A DNA stretch of 40,600 nt from Chthoniobacteraceae bacterium (GTDB taxonomy: Bacteria > Verrucomicrobiota > Verrucomicrobiia > Chthoniobacterales > Chthoniobacteraceae): contig CANJZW010000039.1 in assembly GCA_947479475.1 (NCBI GenBank), forward strand, positions 1 through 40,600, written 5' to 3'. Numbering within the stretch: position 1 is the first letter of the stretch; each line of letters opens with the position of its first letter. The notes beneath the pieces are model-generated. The model saw nothing but the letters and a program-made list of their open reading frames with translations. It was not told the origin of the DNA and ran no database searches. Both the position numbers and the translations under genes were made by a program. Of this stretch, positions 1-9,296 are shown one piece after another.

Positions 1-351
1 CAAAAACTTTCCCAACGCCGCCGACGCTGGGAGGCTAACAGCAGAGAGAAGACCGGCACTTCAACCAAACCAAACAAAACCACAATGGCCGCCTCTCGTG
101 TAGCGTAATTAAACCGCTCGTGAAGTCATTGATTCAGAAACGCGCCGGTTCTCATGCAATATACCGCCAAGTAAGATCGCATGCGAAATCCACACCATGG
201 CTTATCTCTGTTAAAAGGCACGGAGCTCTCTTAGACTTCTCGTCGCTTGACACCCTTCATTCCCCCCCTAAGAGTTACACCCAGCGTTAAATTAAATCAT
301 CTTAATCTCCCTTTTTAAGGAAATTAGACCCATTGAATCCGAAAGATCTTG
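1..351. other. Left-edge non-coding stretch
   Basis: I see no convincing gene, RNA or repeat here. A perfect -35-like TTGACA lies at 247-252, but the -10 candidate 16-17 bases downstream (around 269-275, TAAGAG) matches the consensus poorly, so a promoter for the following glycosyltransferase is only a possibility. The run of C at about 261-268 and the AT-rich stretch at 288-330 are otherwise unremarkable. Confidence 0.4.
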
Positions 352-1482
352 ATGAAAAAAAACGCTCTGTTCATTGCTAAAAATCTGCATTGGGGCGGTG
401 CAGAGCTTTCCCTTCTCCACCTCATTAAATGGCTCAAGAATCTCGGCGTGCACTCCTCGCTGATCGCAGGATCAGAAGGCGAGCAAAGAACGGCCTTCGA
501 AGAAGTTTGCGAGCAAGTAATTGTCGTCCCGCTTCCATACCGTCGCAAACCCCTGACTTGGTTCAAAATCCAAAAATTTCTCTCAACGGTGGAGGCGCTA
601 ACAACCGCTGTGGGGGCACCCAGCGTGGTTTTGGCGAATGACTTCTATGAAACCTGGGCCTGCCATCTGGCGACTAAACACACGCGCTGCGCACACGCGG
701 GGGCGATCTGGCAGTCTTCTTACAACTTCACCGCGGATCGGGATGTGCTGAAATGGTTCCAACAAGGCGCCAACCGCATGCAAATACTAATGGCATCCGG
801 AGCGGTTGCCTCCCACATGAACGCTCAATTGGGCGATCTTTCGAGGGTTCATACGATCAATCCCTATATCGACGACGCCCGCTTTGACCCGGCTCTGTAT
901 GACCGCGATCAGCTCAGACGCCAACTGGGCTGGGAAGATCGCCATGTCGGCATTGTGGTTGGCGCCCTTTCAAAAAATGACGGAAAAGGACAACTCGCTC
1001 TCACAAAAGCGTTTTTGAATACCTTGGATAGCGAGCAAACATTTCCGGAACGCTTGCTCTGTCTCGTCGGGCCTTTTGATGCTGACTCTTCCGCCGAAAT
1101 CCGAAGGCTCGTTTCTGGGAAGGAAAGCCTAGTGCAAATTTTAGGCCCGCGCCCCGATGTGCCCGAGATTTTTGCCGCGTCCGACATTGCCTTATTTCCC
1201 GGCAGAATCCCGGAATCGTTTGGTCTCGCGATACTCGAGGCACGCCTTATGGAGAAACCAATTCTGGCGCTCGAAAATCACGGCGCCGTTCGCCTCCACG
1301 AAGGAACCCCGGGGTTTGATTTATGCGTCTCTGTTGATCAAATCATTTCGATTTGGCAAAATGCAGTCGAATCGAGCGCAAGAATTAAAAAACTTGGTGG
1401 GCGAGAGATAGTTGTAACACAATACGGCCAGGAAGCTTTTAAAGAAAGATTATCGGGGACATTTTCATTTTTGTTTCGGTGA
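352..1482 (+). CDS. Glycosyltransferase family 4 (GT-B) protein
   Basis: Probable cytoplasmic or membrane-associated sugar transferase using a nucleotide-sugar donor. The N-terminus (FIAKNLHWGGAELSLLHLI) has the GGAE motif typical of GT4 enzymes, where the glycine loop faces the acceptor. Near the C-terminus, GRIPESFGLAILEA is the family's E-x7-E donor-binding element. The protein is about 376 residues, normal for GT4. A TTG codon at 349 directly precedes the ATG at 352; the ATG is preferred because it gives the usual MKK start. The last 18 bases overlap the 3' end of the convergent GT10 gene. Donor and acceptor cannot be told from the sequence; the neighbours point to surface polysaccharide or LPS assembly. 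Confidence 0.85.
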   Translation: MKKNALFIAKNLHWGGAELSLLHLIKWLKNLGVHSSLIAGSEGEQRTAFEEVCEQVIVVPLPYRRKPLTWFKIQKFLSTVEALTTAVGAPSVVLANDFYETWACHLATKHTRCAHAGAIWQSSYNFTADRDVLKWFQQGANRMQILMASGAVASHMNAQLGDLSRVHTINPYIDDARFDPALYDRDQLRRQLGWEDRHVGIVVGALSKNDGKGQLALTKAFLNTLDSEQTFPERLLCLVGPFDADSSAEIRRLVSGKESLVQILGPRPDVPEIFAASDIALFPGRIPESFGLAILEARLMEKPILALENHGAVRLHEGTPGFDLCVSVDQIISIWQNAVESSARIKKLGGREIVVTQYGQEAFKERLSGTFSFLFR

Positions 1483-2478
1483 CCCACTGCCACCAAAACT
1501 TCCAGGAAGGTAGGGCGTCATTTTTCTACGCCAGGTAAAGAGTCGGTGGCTCAAACTAAACAGCGACCTCACGGGACGGGGTTTGTACACAATGCGGCTC
1601 AAAAAAACCTGAATGCGCTGCTCGTCAAAAATCGGTGGAATCTGATTTTGGTGAAAAAAAGGCTCCTCTAAATAACGTCGTCGCAGCTCCTCCTTTTCAG
1701 ATATTTCTAAAATATGATCGATTGCTGCCTCATCATTTTTGAATGAGTCAACCAAGACCACTGCCTTGGGATTAATATCTCGGTACAGTTCTGGATCTCC
1801 CCAGTAAATAGGGATGCAGCCGCACAGAATGGCATTGATAATTTTTTCCGTCGTATAGCCGGGCGATGCATTGTTTTCGAAACAAAGCATAAACTGGAAC
1901 CCTCTCAGAAATTGACGGATGTCCGCAACACGGTACCCAAGATTATTATGGACGCTACCCCCCGAATGCACGAACCGCCTTTGGCTCAGCGCGGAAAAAA
2001 ACTCCAGCCGCCGCCGAGTCCTGCGTGGATTTCCATTGGATTGGACGAACGCACAAAATTCCCTCGTTTCCGCCAAAATTGTGTCCGCAAACTGGGCAGA
2101 CTTGATCAACTGCAGGGGCTCCACAAGCACAGCCCAATTAGGCATCCGCAAATACCTTGGATGATCCATACACTGATAAGCCACAACATAGTCATAACTT
2201 GAAAAATCAGGGTACAAATCCTCGGTGGTGAACAAGACGTGCTTCGCATGCGGAAACGCCTTCCTCTGGGCCCCTTTGCCGTCCCCAATGAAAACGATTT
2301 CCACCTCCGTATGTCGCCATTCTGATTCAGCAACCACTCTCGGATCACAAATGGCGCTCAAATGACGAAGGATAAAATCACGCGCCCAAACCCCATCATC
2401 ACAAAACGCGATGCTAACAGTTCTCTTTTGAATACCGCCCTTCGAGGCATCTAAAAAAGGCTTTCCTGTGCCTGTCAT
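1465..2478 (-). CDS. GT10-family (alpha-1,3-fucosyltransferase-like) glycosyltransferase
   Basis: The central and C-terminal part carries the hallmark GT10 donor-binding region: FMLCFENNAS, then GYTTEKIINAILCGCIPIYWG. The FEN...TEKI...G..P..WG pattern is the GDP-fucose-binding signature of alpha-1,3/1,4-fucosyltransferases. The likely reaction is fucosyl transfer from GDP-fucose to a glycan, probably a surface polysaccharide, though some GT10 members use other donors. At 337 residues it is close to bacterial family members. Its ATG overlaps the stop of the upstream membrane protein gene in an ATGA arrangement (2475-2478), so the two are probably translationally coupled. It is the last gene of a three-gene minus-strand unit that starts at 4694. 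Confidence 0.85.
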   Translation of the reverse strand: MTGTGKPFLDASKGGIQKRTVSIAFCDDGVWARDFILRHLSAICDPRVVAESEWRHTEVEIVFIGDGKGAQRKAFPHAKHVLFTTEDLYPDFSSYDYVVAYQCMDHPRYLRMPNWAVLVEPLQLIKSAQFADTILAETREFCAFVQSNGNPRRTRRRLEFFSALSQRRFVHSGGSVHNNLGYRVADIRQFLRGFQFMLCFENNASPGYTTEKIINAILCGCIPIYWGDPELYRDINPKAVVLVDSFKNDEAAIDHILEISEKEELRRRYLEEPFFHQNQIPPIFDEQRIQVFLSRIVYKPRPVRSLFSLSHRLFTWRRKMTPYLPGSFGGSGSPKQK

Positions 2479-3812
2479 ATCGCGGGCAACGGCGCAGAAT
2501 CTCTCGGCATAGAAACGCTCCCGAGCATCACCTCTTCTTGCCTTGTTTCAGAGGACAAAAGAAACGCATAAAGAAACGGAAGTGTGAATACCTGCATTTG
2601 CAACATATGATCGCGGAACGTCGAATCAAAGCAGCCGCGGAGCACCCATATCGCTGCGAGAACCACGAGCGAAACGGCCGTCGCTCGCACCTCCAGCGCG
2701 GAAGACAAGAGGCGCGAAAATCCTTCGAATGCAAAGCTAAGCAGAAAAATGAAGTAAAGTGCACCGCCGAGATATCCCAGAGCAATGCAGGTATCGAGCC
2801 ACCCATTGTGCGAATGATCAAGATTGTTCACGGGCTGGGGATAAATCCGCTTCATAGCTGTTTGATAAGCCTGCCTGGTGCCATCCAGACCCCATGGGTG
2901 ATATTTTGCGAGGGTCCACGCCGCCCTCGCGATCAACGGACGCGCCGTGTCTCCATCAACGAGCGGACCTTCCCCTACAATCTTAAGTGCGTCTCCTTGA
3001 AATCCCTCCGCCAAACGAGTCTGTAACCGGGCCCATCGTGTTTTGTCATTTCGATAAGCAAGCGTACCCACGCCAGTTAAGAACAACATCATCACAGGAA
3101 GCCCCATGACAAGAATCCTATGGCGTAACCGAGGGCTGGTTTTTACCCAAAGAGAAACAAAAACAGTCGCTAAAGTCGTCAAGAGAACAAAAGACAATCC
3201 GGCACGAGATGCCGCCAATATCGTGCTAAATACGGAGAGGCAAATCACCAGAACCGCGGCTGTTCGAGTCGATTTGCGCGGGGAAAAAATCAGCAGCGGT
3301 CCGAGGATTGAGATCGCGTGAATCGCCGTGTACCCAAAGTAATCGTGATGGTGATGCAGACCCCAGAAACCATAGGGAAACGCATGGGTTCGCATGATTT
3401 CTTTGAGGCCCAAAAACACCTGCGTCAGAATCGGAAAGACAAAGGCGACACCGAAGAGTGCCAGCTGATTTTTTCTGTTTGAAAGCAGGGTGCCCGCCGC
3501 AAGCCCAAGCATTGGAAGAATAATTGTCCAATACCACTGATTGCGAAAGACTTTCAAACAAAGCGCCAGATTTTCGGAAAAAATAAAGGGGTAAACCGCA
3601 ATAAACAGCATCCAAGCATAGACAGGCTTTGGGAGGCGCGAGAGGGTCTGCTTCCACTCTGGGAACAGAAGGATTACCACCAGTAGCGCGACAACAACGG
3701 CGGTCGTGCGCAGCGCAATCACTCCCGGCATACACCAAACTGCGGCCAGAACGCACAGAGCAAGGGACAACAGGCGAAGGAGGGGAATGCGAACATTTGA
3801 AGACGAAAACAT
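2475..3812 (-). CDS. O-antigen ligase / Wzy-type polymerase membrane protein
   Basis: A 445-residue polytopic membrane protein with about ten to twelve hydrophobic segments. It has a large loop near residues 260-340 holding the DHSHNGWLDTCIALGYLGG motif, the HSHN...L...G..G signature of the Wzy_C/WaaL family. WaaL proteins join undecaprenyl-linked O-antigen to lipid A-core in the periplasm; Wzy polymerases share the fold. Which role applies here cannot be decided from sequence. It sits 21 bases downstream of a GT2 gene and overlaps the GT10 gene by four bases, so the three are likely co-transcribed. No flippase (Wzx or ABC-2) is visible in the window, so any export partner must lie elsewhere. 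Confidence 0.85.
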   Translation of the reverse strand: MFSSSNVRIPLLRLLSLALCVLAAVWCMPGVIALRTTAVVVALLVVILLFPEWKQTLSRLPKPVYAWMLFIAVYPFIFSENLALCLKVFRNQWYWTIILPMLGLAAGTLLSNRKNQLALFGVAFVFPILTQVFLGLKEIMRTHAFPYGFWGLHHHHDYFGYTAIHAISILGPLLIFSPRKSTRTAAVLVICLSVFSTILAASRAGLSFVLLTTLATVFVSLWVKTSPRLRHRILVMGLPVMMLFLTGVGTLAYRNDKTRWARLQTRLAEGFQGDALKIVGEGPLVDGDTARPLIARAAWTLAKYHPWGLDGTRQAYQTAMKRIYPQPVNNLDHSHNGWLDTCIALGYLGGALYFIFLLSFAFEGFSRLLSSALEVRATAVSLVVLAAIWVLRGCFDSTFRDHMLQMQVFTLPFLYAFLLSSETRQEEVMLGSVSMPRDSAPLPAI

Positions 3813-3833
3813 CTGGCGAAAATAAGGGAATTT

Positions 3834-4694
3834 TTAAGAGTGAATGCGGCTCAAGCACTCTCGTGATGTATCGCGAATGGCCGTATATTTGTCCATATTT
3901 TCATTCGCGGGAGAATGGGTTAGCCCAAGGGATGCAAGCCAGAGACGGAACCTTGACCGATTGTAATCGCGCCTGAGCAGCCGCTTGAAATCCCGGGGTG
4001 TGTAGTGTTTGCTGTAGAAAAGATAGAGCCCCGCCATTTTGCGCACCCACACCCCCCGCGAAGCACTCCCCGACTCACTGGCTCCGCCCACATGCCCCAC
4101 GCAAAGATGCGATGCGCACTCAATTTCGTAGCCTGCTTTTCGCAAACGTAAGCACAAGTCTGTCTCCTCACTGTAGAGGAAAAAACTCTCATCGAAACCC
4201 CGGACTACATCCAAACAACTCTTTCTCGCGAACATATTCGCCCCCAAAACCCACGCGATTTCGCCGGGTAGCGGACCTAAAGGATCCCTCAAATGCCTTT
4301 CTCCTGGATACAGGAGTTCCACAGGAGGCTGTTGCTGCCCCTCGATATGGGTCGTCATTAGCCCAGCATCTGGAGATTCTTCCATGGACTGAACAAGTTC
4401 TCGATGCGTGTCATCACTCACGAGCCAAGCATCAGGATTTAAAGCATGGAAAAAGCGCCCCTTCGCCCTCGCAAGAGATTGGTTATGCGCCCGGCCAAAT
4501 CCAATATTCTGTGGATTTCTAATGACCTGAACATGGCTCCCATACACCTCAAGTTTCCTTAACGTGTCGTCGCTGCTAAAGTTATCAATAACGAAAACCT
4601 CAAACCGGACCCCTTTTTGGCACAAGATGGAATCCACGCACCTCCCGATGTGTTCTGCGGAATTATAGGTTACGATTGAGACAGTGACGTCCAT
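3834..4694 (-). CDS. GT2-family glycosyltransferase (rhamnosyltransferase-like)
   Basis: A GT-A fold glycosyltransferase of 286 residues. The N-terminus VSIVTYNSAEHIGRCVDSIL is the typical nucleotide-binding strand-helix. It is followed by VIDNFSSDDT (first Asp cluster) and by NIGFGRAHNQ plus ALNPDAWL, in which NPDA takes the place of the DxD metal site as in WbbL-type rhamnosyltransferases. SEETDLCLRLRKAGY is the catalytic-base ED region. It is first in a minus-strand unit with the O-antigen ligase-like and GT10 genes. The 112-base gap to the divergent GT61 gene (4695-4806) probably holds promoters for both. The sugar transferred is unknown. Confidence 0.85.
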   Translation of the reverse strand: MDVTVSIVTYNSAEHIGRCVDSILCQKGVRFEVFVIDNFSSDDTLRKLEVYGSHVQVIRNPQNIGFGRAHNQSLARAKGRFFHALNPDAWLVSDDTHRELVQSMEESPDAGLMTTHIEGQQQPPVELLYPGERHLRDPLGPLPGEIAWVLGANMFARKSCLDVVRGFDESFFLYSEETDLCLRLRKAGYEIECASHLCVGHVGGASESGSASRGVWVRKMAGLYLFYSKHYTPRDFKRLLRRDYNRSRFRLWLASLGLTHSPANENMDKYTAIRDTSRECLSRIHS

Positions 4695-4806
4695 TGATGC
4701 AGAAATTACTGTTTGATCGACTGTTAAATACTTCTTTCTGGAAAGTTAATCCTCATTTCGCCGTCTTCCATGCTTTCCAAAAAACCACTTCGACAACGAG
4801 CTTAGC

Positions 4807-5841
4807 ATGCCATTCAAAATTCCCACCCTCTGGTTTGGCATGTTGCATCAGAGTATCGCTGGACATCCAGACCCAATTTCAAAGCACCCCAGCTGCCGCC
4901 GACTCATGCCGGCCAGAAACTTGCCCTCCCAATGCGACGGCGGCCTCTGGACTGCCGAATTACACAACGCCCGTGTCATTGCGAACGCCCGCCTCATTGC
5001 GCTGGATGACGGACGCGTGATTGCCGGGCTCCAGTCGCTGCACGGCACCCCTCGCGGCCTAACCACTCGCACCTTTCGTAGAATTCGCCTCTTAAATCGC
5101 CGGGTGCTCAGCGGGGTGAGTCTGATGCTCGGGGCACCCTGCGGAGACAACTATTTCCACTGGCTGTTTGATTGCCTGCCCCGCCTAAAAATCTGTTTCG
5201 AATGCGGAGTGGATCTCAAGAACGTTCAGCACATTTTGTTGGACGGTCATGTGAATCGAAATCTGGTGCGAGATACTTTTGAAATTTTGGAGCTCCCATT
5301 CGAAAAAGTGGTCTATTTGAACAATCGAGAAATCGTCCAGTGCGAAGAGCTGACCCTACCATCCATGACCGTTCCCTCCCCAGGCGAGGTGGCCAACTGG
5401 ATCGTTGAATGGTTAAGGGAGACGTTTGCGGGACAGCATTCAACACCCCCGATTCCCCCCACCCGCAAACTTTTCATTGCAAGAGAGCCGTCCACCTCGA
5501 GGCGCCTAATCAATCGCGACCTCGTGCAAAATCAACTCGAAAGCCTCGGATTTGAGACCCACTACCTCCGGGGAAAAAAAATCACGGAGCAGGTTTCCCT
5601 CTTTCGCTCGGCAAAAATCGTGGTCGCTCAACACGGAGCAGCCCTCACAAACCTCAGCTTTTGTGAACCCGGTACAAAACTTGTTGAAATCATATCCCCC
5701 GGCCATTCCAATCGATGTTACGCAGATCTTGCCGCAGTGCATGGAATTGAAAGAAAGGAACTCTTTGGCCAGCCTTGCGATGACAAGTCGGGTCTCGATA
5801 TCACCGTGAATATTCCTGAACTAACGCGAATGGTGCAGTAA
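4807..5841 (+). CDS. GT61-family (DUF563) glycosyltransferase
   Basis: A 344-residue protein with two GT61 signatures. GDNYFHWLFDCLPRL lies near residue 115, and VVAQHGAALTNLSFCEPGT in the C-terminal third is the Q-H-G-A-x-L-x-N motif. GT61 enzymes (formerly DUF563) include xylosyl- and N-acetylglucosaminyl-transferases of plants and animals and many bacterial proteins in polysaccharide loci. The role here is inferred from context as surface-glycan synthesis. The ATG at 4807 is the first in-frame start; no strong ribosome-binding site is seen, so the N-terminal 30-40 residues are uncertain. It is a single-gene unit facing the next gene convergently. Confidence 0.8.
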   Translation: MPFKIPTLWFGMLHQSIAGHPDPISKHPSCRRLMPARNLPSQCDGGLWTAELHNARVIANARLIALDDGRVIAGLQSLHGTPRGLTTRTFRRIRLLNRRVLSGVSLMLGAPCGDNYFHWLFDCLPRLKICFECGVDLKNVQHILLDGHVNRNLVRDTFEILELPFEKVVYLNNREIVQCEELTLPSMTVPSPGEVANWIVEWLRETFAGQHSTPPIPPTRKLFIAREPSTSRRLINRDLVQNQLESLGFETHYLRGKKITEQVSLFRSAKIVVAQHGAALTNLSFCEPGTKLVEIISPGHSNRCYADLAAVHGIERKELFGQPCDDKSGLDITVNIPELTRMVQ

Positions 5842-5884
5842 TGCTGGCAGGGACCCGCGCTAAATACCCGCCGACAGGATGCTT

Positions 5885-6793
5885 TCAATTTAACAATCGA
5901 TTGTAATACCAAAGCCGAATATCTCGGCCAAAATCGGAATTCCACCCTCCTTCTCCAATTTGGTTGAACCTTCTTATGTATCTCTTGGCTTTAGATTGAA
6001 AATGAATACATAACGCCCTGATATCTTCCATGTCCGAAGCGCTCCTGAAGAAAGGCTGTATCACGCCCTTCTCCTCTTTCCAAAAGACCCGCTTCCTGTG
6101 CCGTCTTCCTGACTTTTTAGAATCCAATCCATCTGGCAGCCAGATCCCATGGTCAATGTGGCCCTCTAAGGTCTGATTCGGATAAACAAAACCCAGCGGG
6201 TTTGAAGTCGAAAACTCCTCACAGATAGTCATGTCTGTAAGGTTCGCCATTTTTCTCTCCCTTCGGGCAGCCTCCATGAGGCTTGCGCTTCTCTTCAGGT
6301 AATCAGCATCCAAAAATCGTCCCTGCATGTGGGCGAGGAACGGTTCCATTGACCCACGCACCAGAGTCATCGCAGGCCCTCCGCCCTTGCTGCATGCGAA
6401 ACTGACGCGCTCTGGAAGGAGACCGAACAACTGGGGCGCTTTCGCAAAAAGAACGGCATCGCTGTCAAGAATGACAGCCGTTTTCAGACCATAATCCGAC
6501 ATTATTTTTTCAAAATAAAACCATCGCTCGAAGCAACGCCTTTCATATTCCAAATCAGAGGAAGAAATATGCGTGTAGTTTTTTACAAATGCGTCGAGCG
6601 CCGGATGCCTTGCATCCTTAAGCGAAACGCATTCAATCCGCCATTCGGAATGAAATGCGGGTTTTGAATCGTTTAGGACATAGACGGGCAATTCCGGATT
6701 AAAAAACCGCGCAGACTCGATTGCACAGCGGAGGTAGAACGGAATTTTACCCTGGTGAAAAAATATAATTGCCGTATCCATATTAAAACCCAT
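5885..6793 (-). CDS. Probable GT-A-type glycosyltransferase, family not recognised
   Basis: About 302 residues. The N-terminus (TAIIFFHQGKIPFYLRCAI) and the central AVILDSDAVLF resemble the nucleotide-diphospho-sugar transferase fold: a first beta-alpha unit followed by a D-x-D metal/donor site. No family could be named with confidence. The C-terminal third is rich in aromatic and basic residues, as in several polysaccharide-locus transferases. Two starts are possible: ATG at 6793, with AGG about 11 bases upstream, or ATG at 6781 (MDTAIIFF). The gene lies 43 bases from the end of the convergent GT61 gene and 88 bases downstream of a GT9 gene on the same strand. Confidence 0.6.
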   Translation of the reverse strand: MGFNMDTAIIFFHQGKIPFYLRCAIESARFFNPELPVYVLNDSKPAFHSEWRIECVSLKDARHPALDAFVKNYTHISSSDLEYERRCFERWFYFEKIMSDYGLKTAVILDSDAVLFAKAPQLFGLLPERVSFACSKGGGPAMTLVRGSMEPFLAHMQGRFLDADYLKRSASLMEAARRERKMANLTDMTICEEFSTSNPLGFVYPNQTLEGHIDHGIWLPDGLDSKKSGRRHRKRVFWKEEKGVIQPFFRSASDMEDIRALCIHFQSKAKRYIRRFNQIGEGGWNSDFGRDIRLWYYNRLLN

Positions 6794-6881
6794 TCATTTC
6801 AACCTATTTTTGATTTATAATTGAATTGAAAATTGAGATTAACAATCCTGCGATAACTTCGTCGAAGCCAGTAAAACAAAA

Positions 6882-7922
6882 TCACTTTTCACATTCAAGG
6901 AACCTTAACGCGGCGCCCAATAATGCCGAACCGTCAATTCCCAGAATACCTGCAGCACTCTCCTCCCCCAAAAACGCATGGTGACGCTCAGATTCCGGCA
7001 ACCATTCAACCGCGCCCTCGTACCTGCGAAACCACGAGACCGTAGGCGCTCCTGACATCACCGCCACATGCAGCCCCCCGGAATCGCCACCGAGATGCAG
7101 CCGACTTCGAGCGAGAACAGCGACTAGTTCCAATATGCCCAGGCCCCCGGCAAAAACCCGGTAAGGGGTAAAATCAAGCCGCCCCAATAATTGCGCCAAC
7201 TTGACACACTCCCTTTCATTATTCGCGCAGGAAACAACGACCGGCACTTCTGGCACGGCACGGTGAATCAAATTCAACGCAACCGCCAAAACCTCGGCAG
7301 GGAGCTCTTTCTGATCCTGCGTCGTGAAAGGGCTGACGTGAAGGACGCGTCGATCGGTGCCCGGAGGCATTCCCAAAAGTTCACCGACAGATTGCTCGAT
7401 CCGAGCCGGCACAGTGATGCGGTACTCGGGCTCTTCGCATGGAATACCCGCCTTTTGGAGAAATTCGCAATGTTGCTTGGAAACCATTTTGCCCCCTCGC
7501 TGTAAAACGACGGGATGGGTGAATAGAATCCTTTTCTTGAACGACATAGAGGCGCAACGCCCCAAACGAAGCGGCGCTCCGCTTAACCAAGTTAGAAAGC
7601 TGGACCGATCCGAGCCATTCAGATTGAGCACAGCGTCGAATTTGGCAGCCCTCAGCTTTTTGATCCTACCCCAGTCCTGCCAGGGCTTCGGCCCTTTGGG
7701 AAACCGCGGATAACCCCAGGCTTGATCCACCCATGGCGTGACCTCCAGCAACTGCGTGACATGCTCTGCCACCATCACGTGCAATTCGGCCGCAGGCCAT
7801 GCCTGGCGTATCGCCCATAGTGCGGGAATCAAATGCACCGTATCTCCAAGAAAACCGAGATCGAGCACCAGCAACTTACGGACGTGCTTTGACTGATGCC
7901 AAAAGGTTTCGGAGGAACTCAC
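6882..7922 (-). CDS. GT9-family heptosyltransferase-like protein
   Basis: About 346 residues of GT-B fold. KLLVLDLGFLGDTVHLIPAL is the glycine-rich GT9 N-terminus (consensus LGDxVxxxP), and RSRLHLGGDSGGLHVAVMSG near residue 270 is the family's donor-binding D-S/T-G-x-x-H-x-A motif. GT9 enzymes transfer ADP-heptose to the LPS inner core; members in other phyla may use other sugars. The start is a GTG at 7922. In this frame no better start is seen downstream until past the conserved glycine loop. It is paralogous to the divergent GT9 gene at 8277, which supports an LPS-core-like role for the locus. Confidence 0.85.
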   Translation of the reverse strand: MSSSETFWHQSKHVRKLLVLDLGFLGDTVHLIPALWAIRQAWPAAELHVMVAEHVTQLLEVTPWVDQAWGYPRFPKGPKPWQDWGRIKKLRAAKFDAVLNLNGSDRSSFLTWLSGAPLRLGRCASMSFKKRILFTHPVVLQRGGKMVSKQHCEFLQKAGIPCEEPEYRITVPARIEQSVGELLGMPPGTDRRVLHVSPFTTQDQKELPAEVLAVALNLIHRAVPEVPVVVSCANNERECVKLAQLLGRLDFTPYRVFAGGLGILELVAVLARSRLHLGGDSGGLHVAVMSGAPTVSWFRRYEGAVEWLPESERHHAFLGEESAAGILGIDGSALLGAALRFLECEK

Positions 7923-8276
7923 GCCTTAACCATAAGTATGGAAAGTCTCTCGATGACAGAACAAACAGTCGCGGGCTCAATCGCGTCATGCACCGACATC
8001 TCACTGCCGAATTTATAAACGTAAAACTGAGTTCGAATCCTGCAAAAATCACTTGAGGCAAAAGCTCTGTAACCGTGTTACATAGATGTCCCACCAAAAC
8101 AGGATCGCTCACTGATTTAAACGAAACCCACAGTCATTCCCTAAATCCGGTGTTCGAAATACATCAGAGGGAAGGCAAATGCTTTGCAGCTTGCAACAGC
8201 ATGCTTTTGAACAAAAACCTGGGATTTATTCTCCCAATTTTTACCGCACAATCCTCAGGCAACTCACCCGCTTGTT
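7923..8276. other. Divergent intergenic region between two GT9 genes
   Basis: A 354-base stretch with no supported gene. Short open frames on both strands have no family resemblance and no ribosome-binding site. As it separates two divergent genes it should contain promoters for both, but I could not fix a convincing -35/-10 pair. No clear hairpin or repeat was found. Confidence 0.45.
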
Positions 8277-9296
8277 TTGAAAATTCTCGCAATCAAATTT
8301 AAACTCCTTGGCGATGTCGCAGTGATGGTGCCGGCGTTAAAGGCGCTCCACCTCCAGTGGCCCTCTGCAAAATTGCACGTCTTGGTACGGGAGGAAGCGG
8401 TTCCTGTTCTGGAAAACATTCCATGGATCACAAAAGTCTGGGGAATCCCTAAAAATCTCAACCTCTTGAAATTTCGCTCTCTCTGGAAAACTCTCTTTGA
8501 ATTGCGACGCCATCGCTTTGAGCGGTCTGTCGATTTTGAAGGGAACGACCGTGGCGCCGTTCTGAGTCTTCTGATCGGAGCGAAGGAGCGACTCGGGAGT
8601 ATGGCCTCGAGGGGGTTCGCAGGCAGACGCCACTGCTATACTGACAAGATTCAAAAAGCACCCAATGGAACACATGAAGTTTATCGGGACCTTCATACAC
8701 TCGAGGCGTGGAATGTTCTCCCTCCCCCATCGCTGGATGCAGAAGTGCGGCCCGATCCGCGCCTCGCTGGATTCGCTGAGTCCCTCCTGCCCGTCAGAGG
8801 CGCAGTACTGGCACACCTTTCAACGAGTCAGCAGAAAAAGGAATGGCCCATCAAATTCTGGGCCGAGATTGCGCACCGCGCTGCACGCGCGCGAATCCCC
8901 TTATTTTTCTCATCTGGCATCTCACCGCGTGAACAGTCCTTGCTGGCCGAACTCAAAGAGAGGGCGCCGGATGCCTCTCTTCTTTCCCAATGTCCGAACT
9001 TAGCTTCTTTCATTGCAGTCATTCACCGAGCCGGTGTGTTCGTTTCAGGCGATACCGGACCGCTGCATCTCGCCGCAGGACTCGGAGTGCCAAGCATCGG
9101 CATATTTGGCCCGAGCGACATCAACCAATGGCTTCCCATGGTCGCTTCCTGCACCGGGTTATCCGGCTCAAAGTGCACATGCAGCGGACATGCACAAGTT
9201 TGTGGTCGTCAACTTCCATGCATTCAAGGCGTGACCGTAGATGCCTTGTGGGAGCAAATTGGAAAACTCTATGCACGATCCTCTGACTCCCGGTAA
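8277..9296 (+). CDS. GT9-family heptosyltransferase-like protein
   Basis: About 339 residues. The start is a TTG at 8277 giving MKILAIKFKLLGDVAVMVPA, an excellent match to the GT9 N-terminus (LGDxxxxxP), so the rare start codon is well supported. SGDTGPLHLAAGLGVPSIGIFGPSD near residue 260 is the donor-site motif of heptosyltransferases. The final segment holds several cysteines (SKCTCSGHAQVCGRQLPCI), typical of many ADP-heptose:LPS heptosyltransferase II-like proteins. It overlaps the following GT2 gene, so the two form an operon. The likely role is adding heptose or a related sugar to LPS core at the inner membrane. Confidence 0.87.
   Translation: MKILAIKFKLLGDVAVMVPALKALHLQWPSAKLHVLVREEAVPVLENIPWITKVWGIPKNLNLLKFRSLWKTLFELRRHRFERSVDFEGNDRGAVLSLLIGAKERLGSMASRGFAGRRHCYTDKIQKAPNGTHEVYRDLHTLEAWNVLPPPSLDAEVRPDPRLAGFAESLLPVRGAVLAHLSTSQQKKEWPIKFWAEIAHRAARARIPLFFSSGISPREQSLLAELKERAPDASLLSQCPNLASFIAVIHRAGVFVSGDTGPLHLAAGLGVPSIGIFGPSDINQWLPMVASCTGLSGSKCTCSGHAQVCGRQLPCIQGVTVDALWEQIGKLYARSSDSR

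Noticed and set aside
7923..8276. Possible small genes or RNA in the divergent GT9 gap
   Set aside because: Short frames lack start signals and similarity, and no stable hairpin or known RNA pattern was seen.
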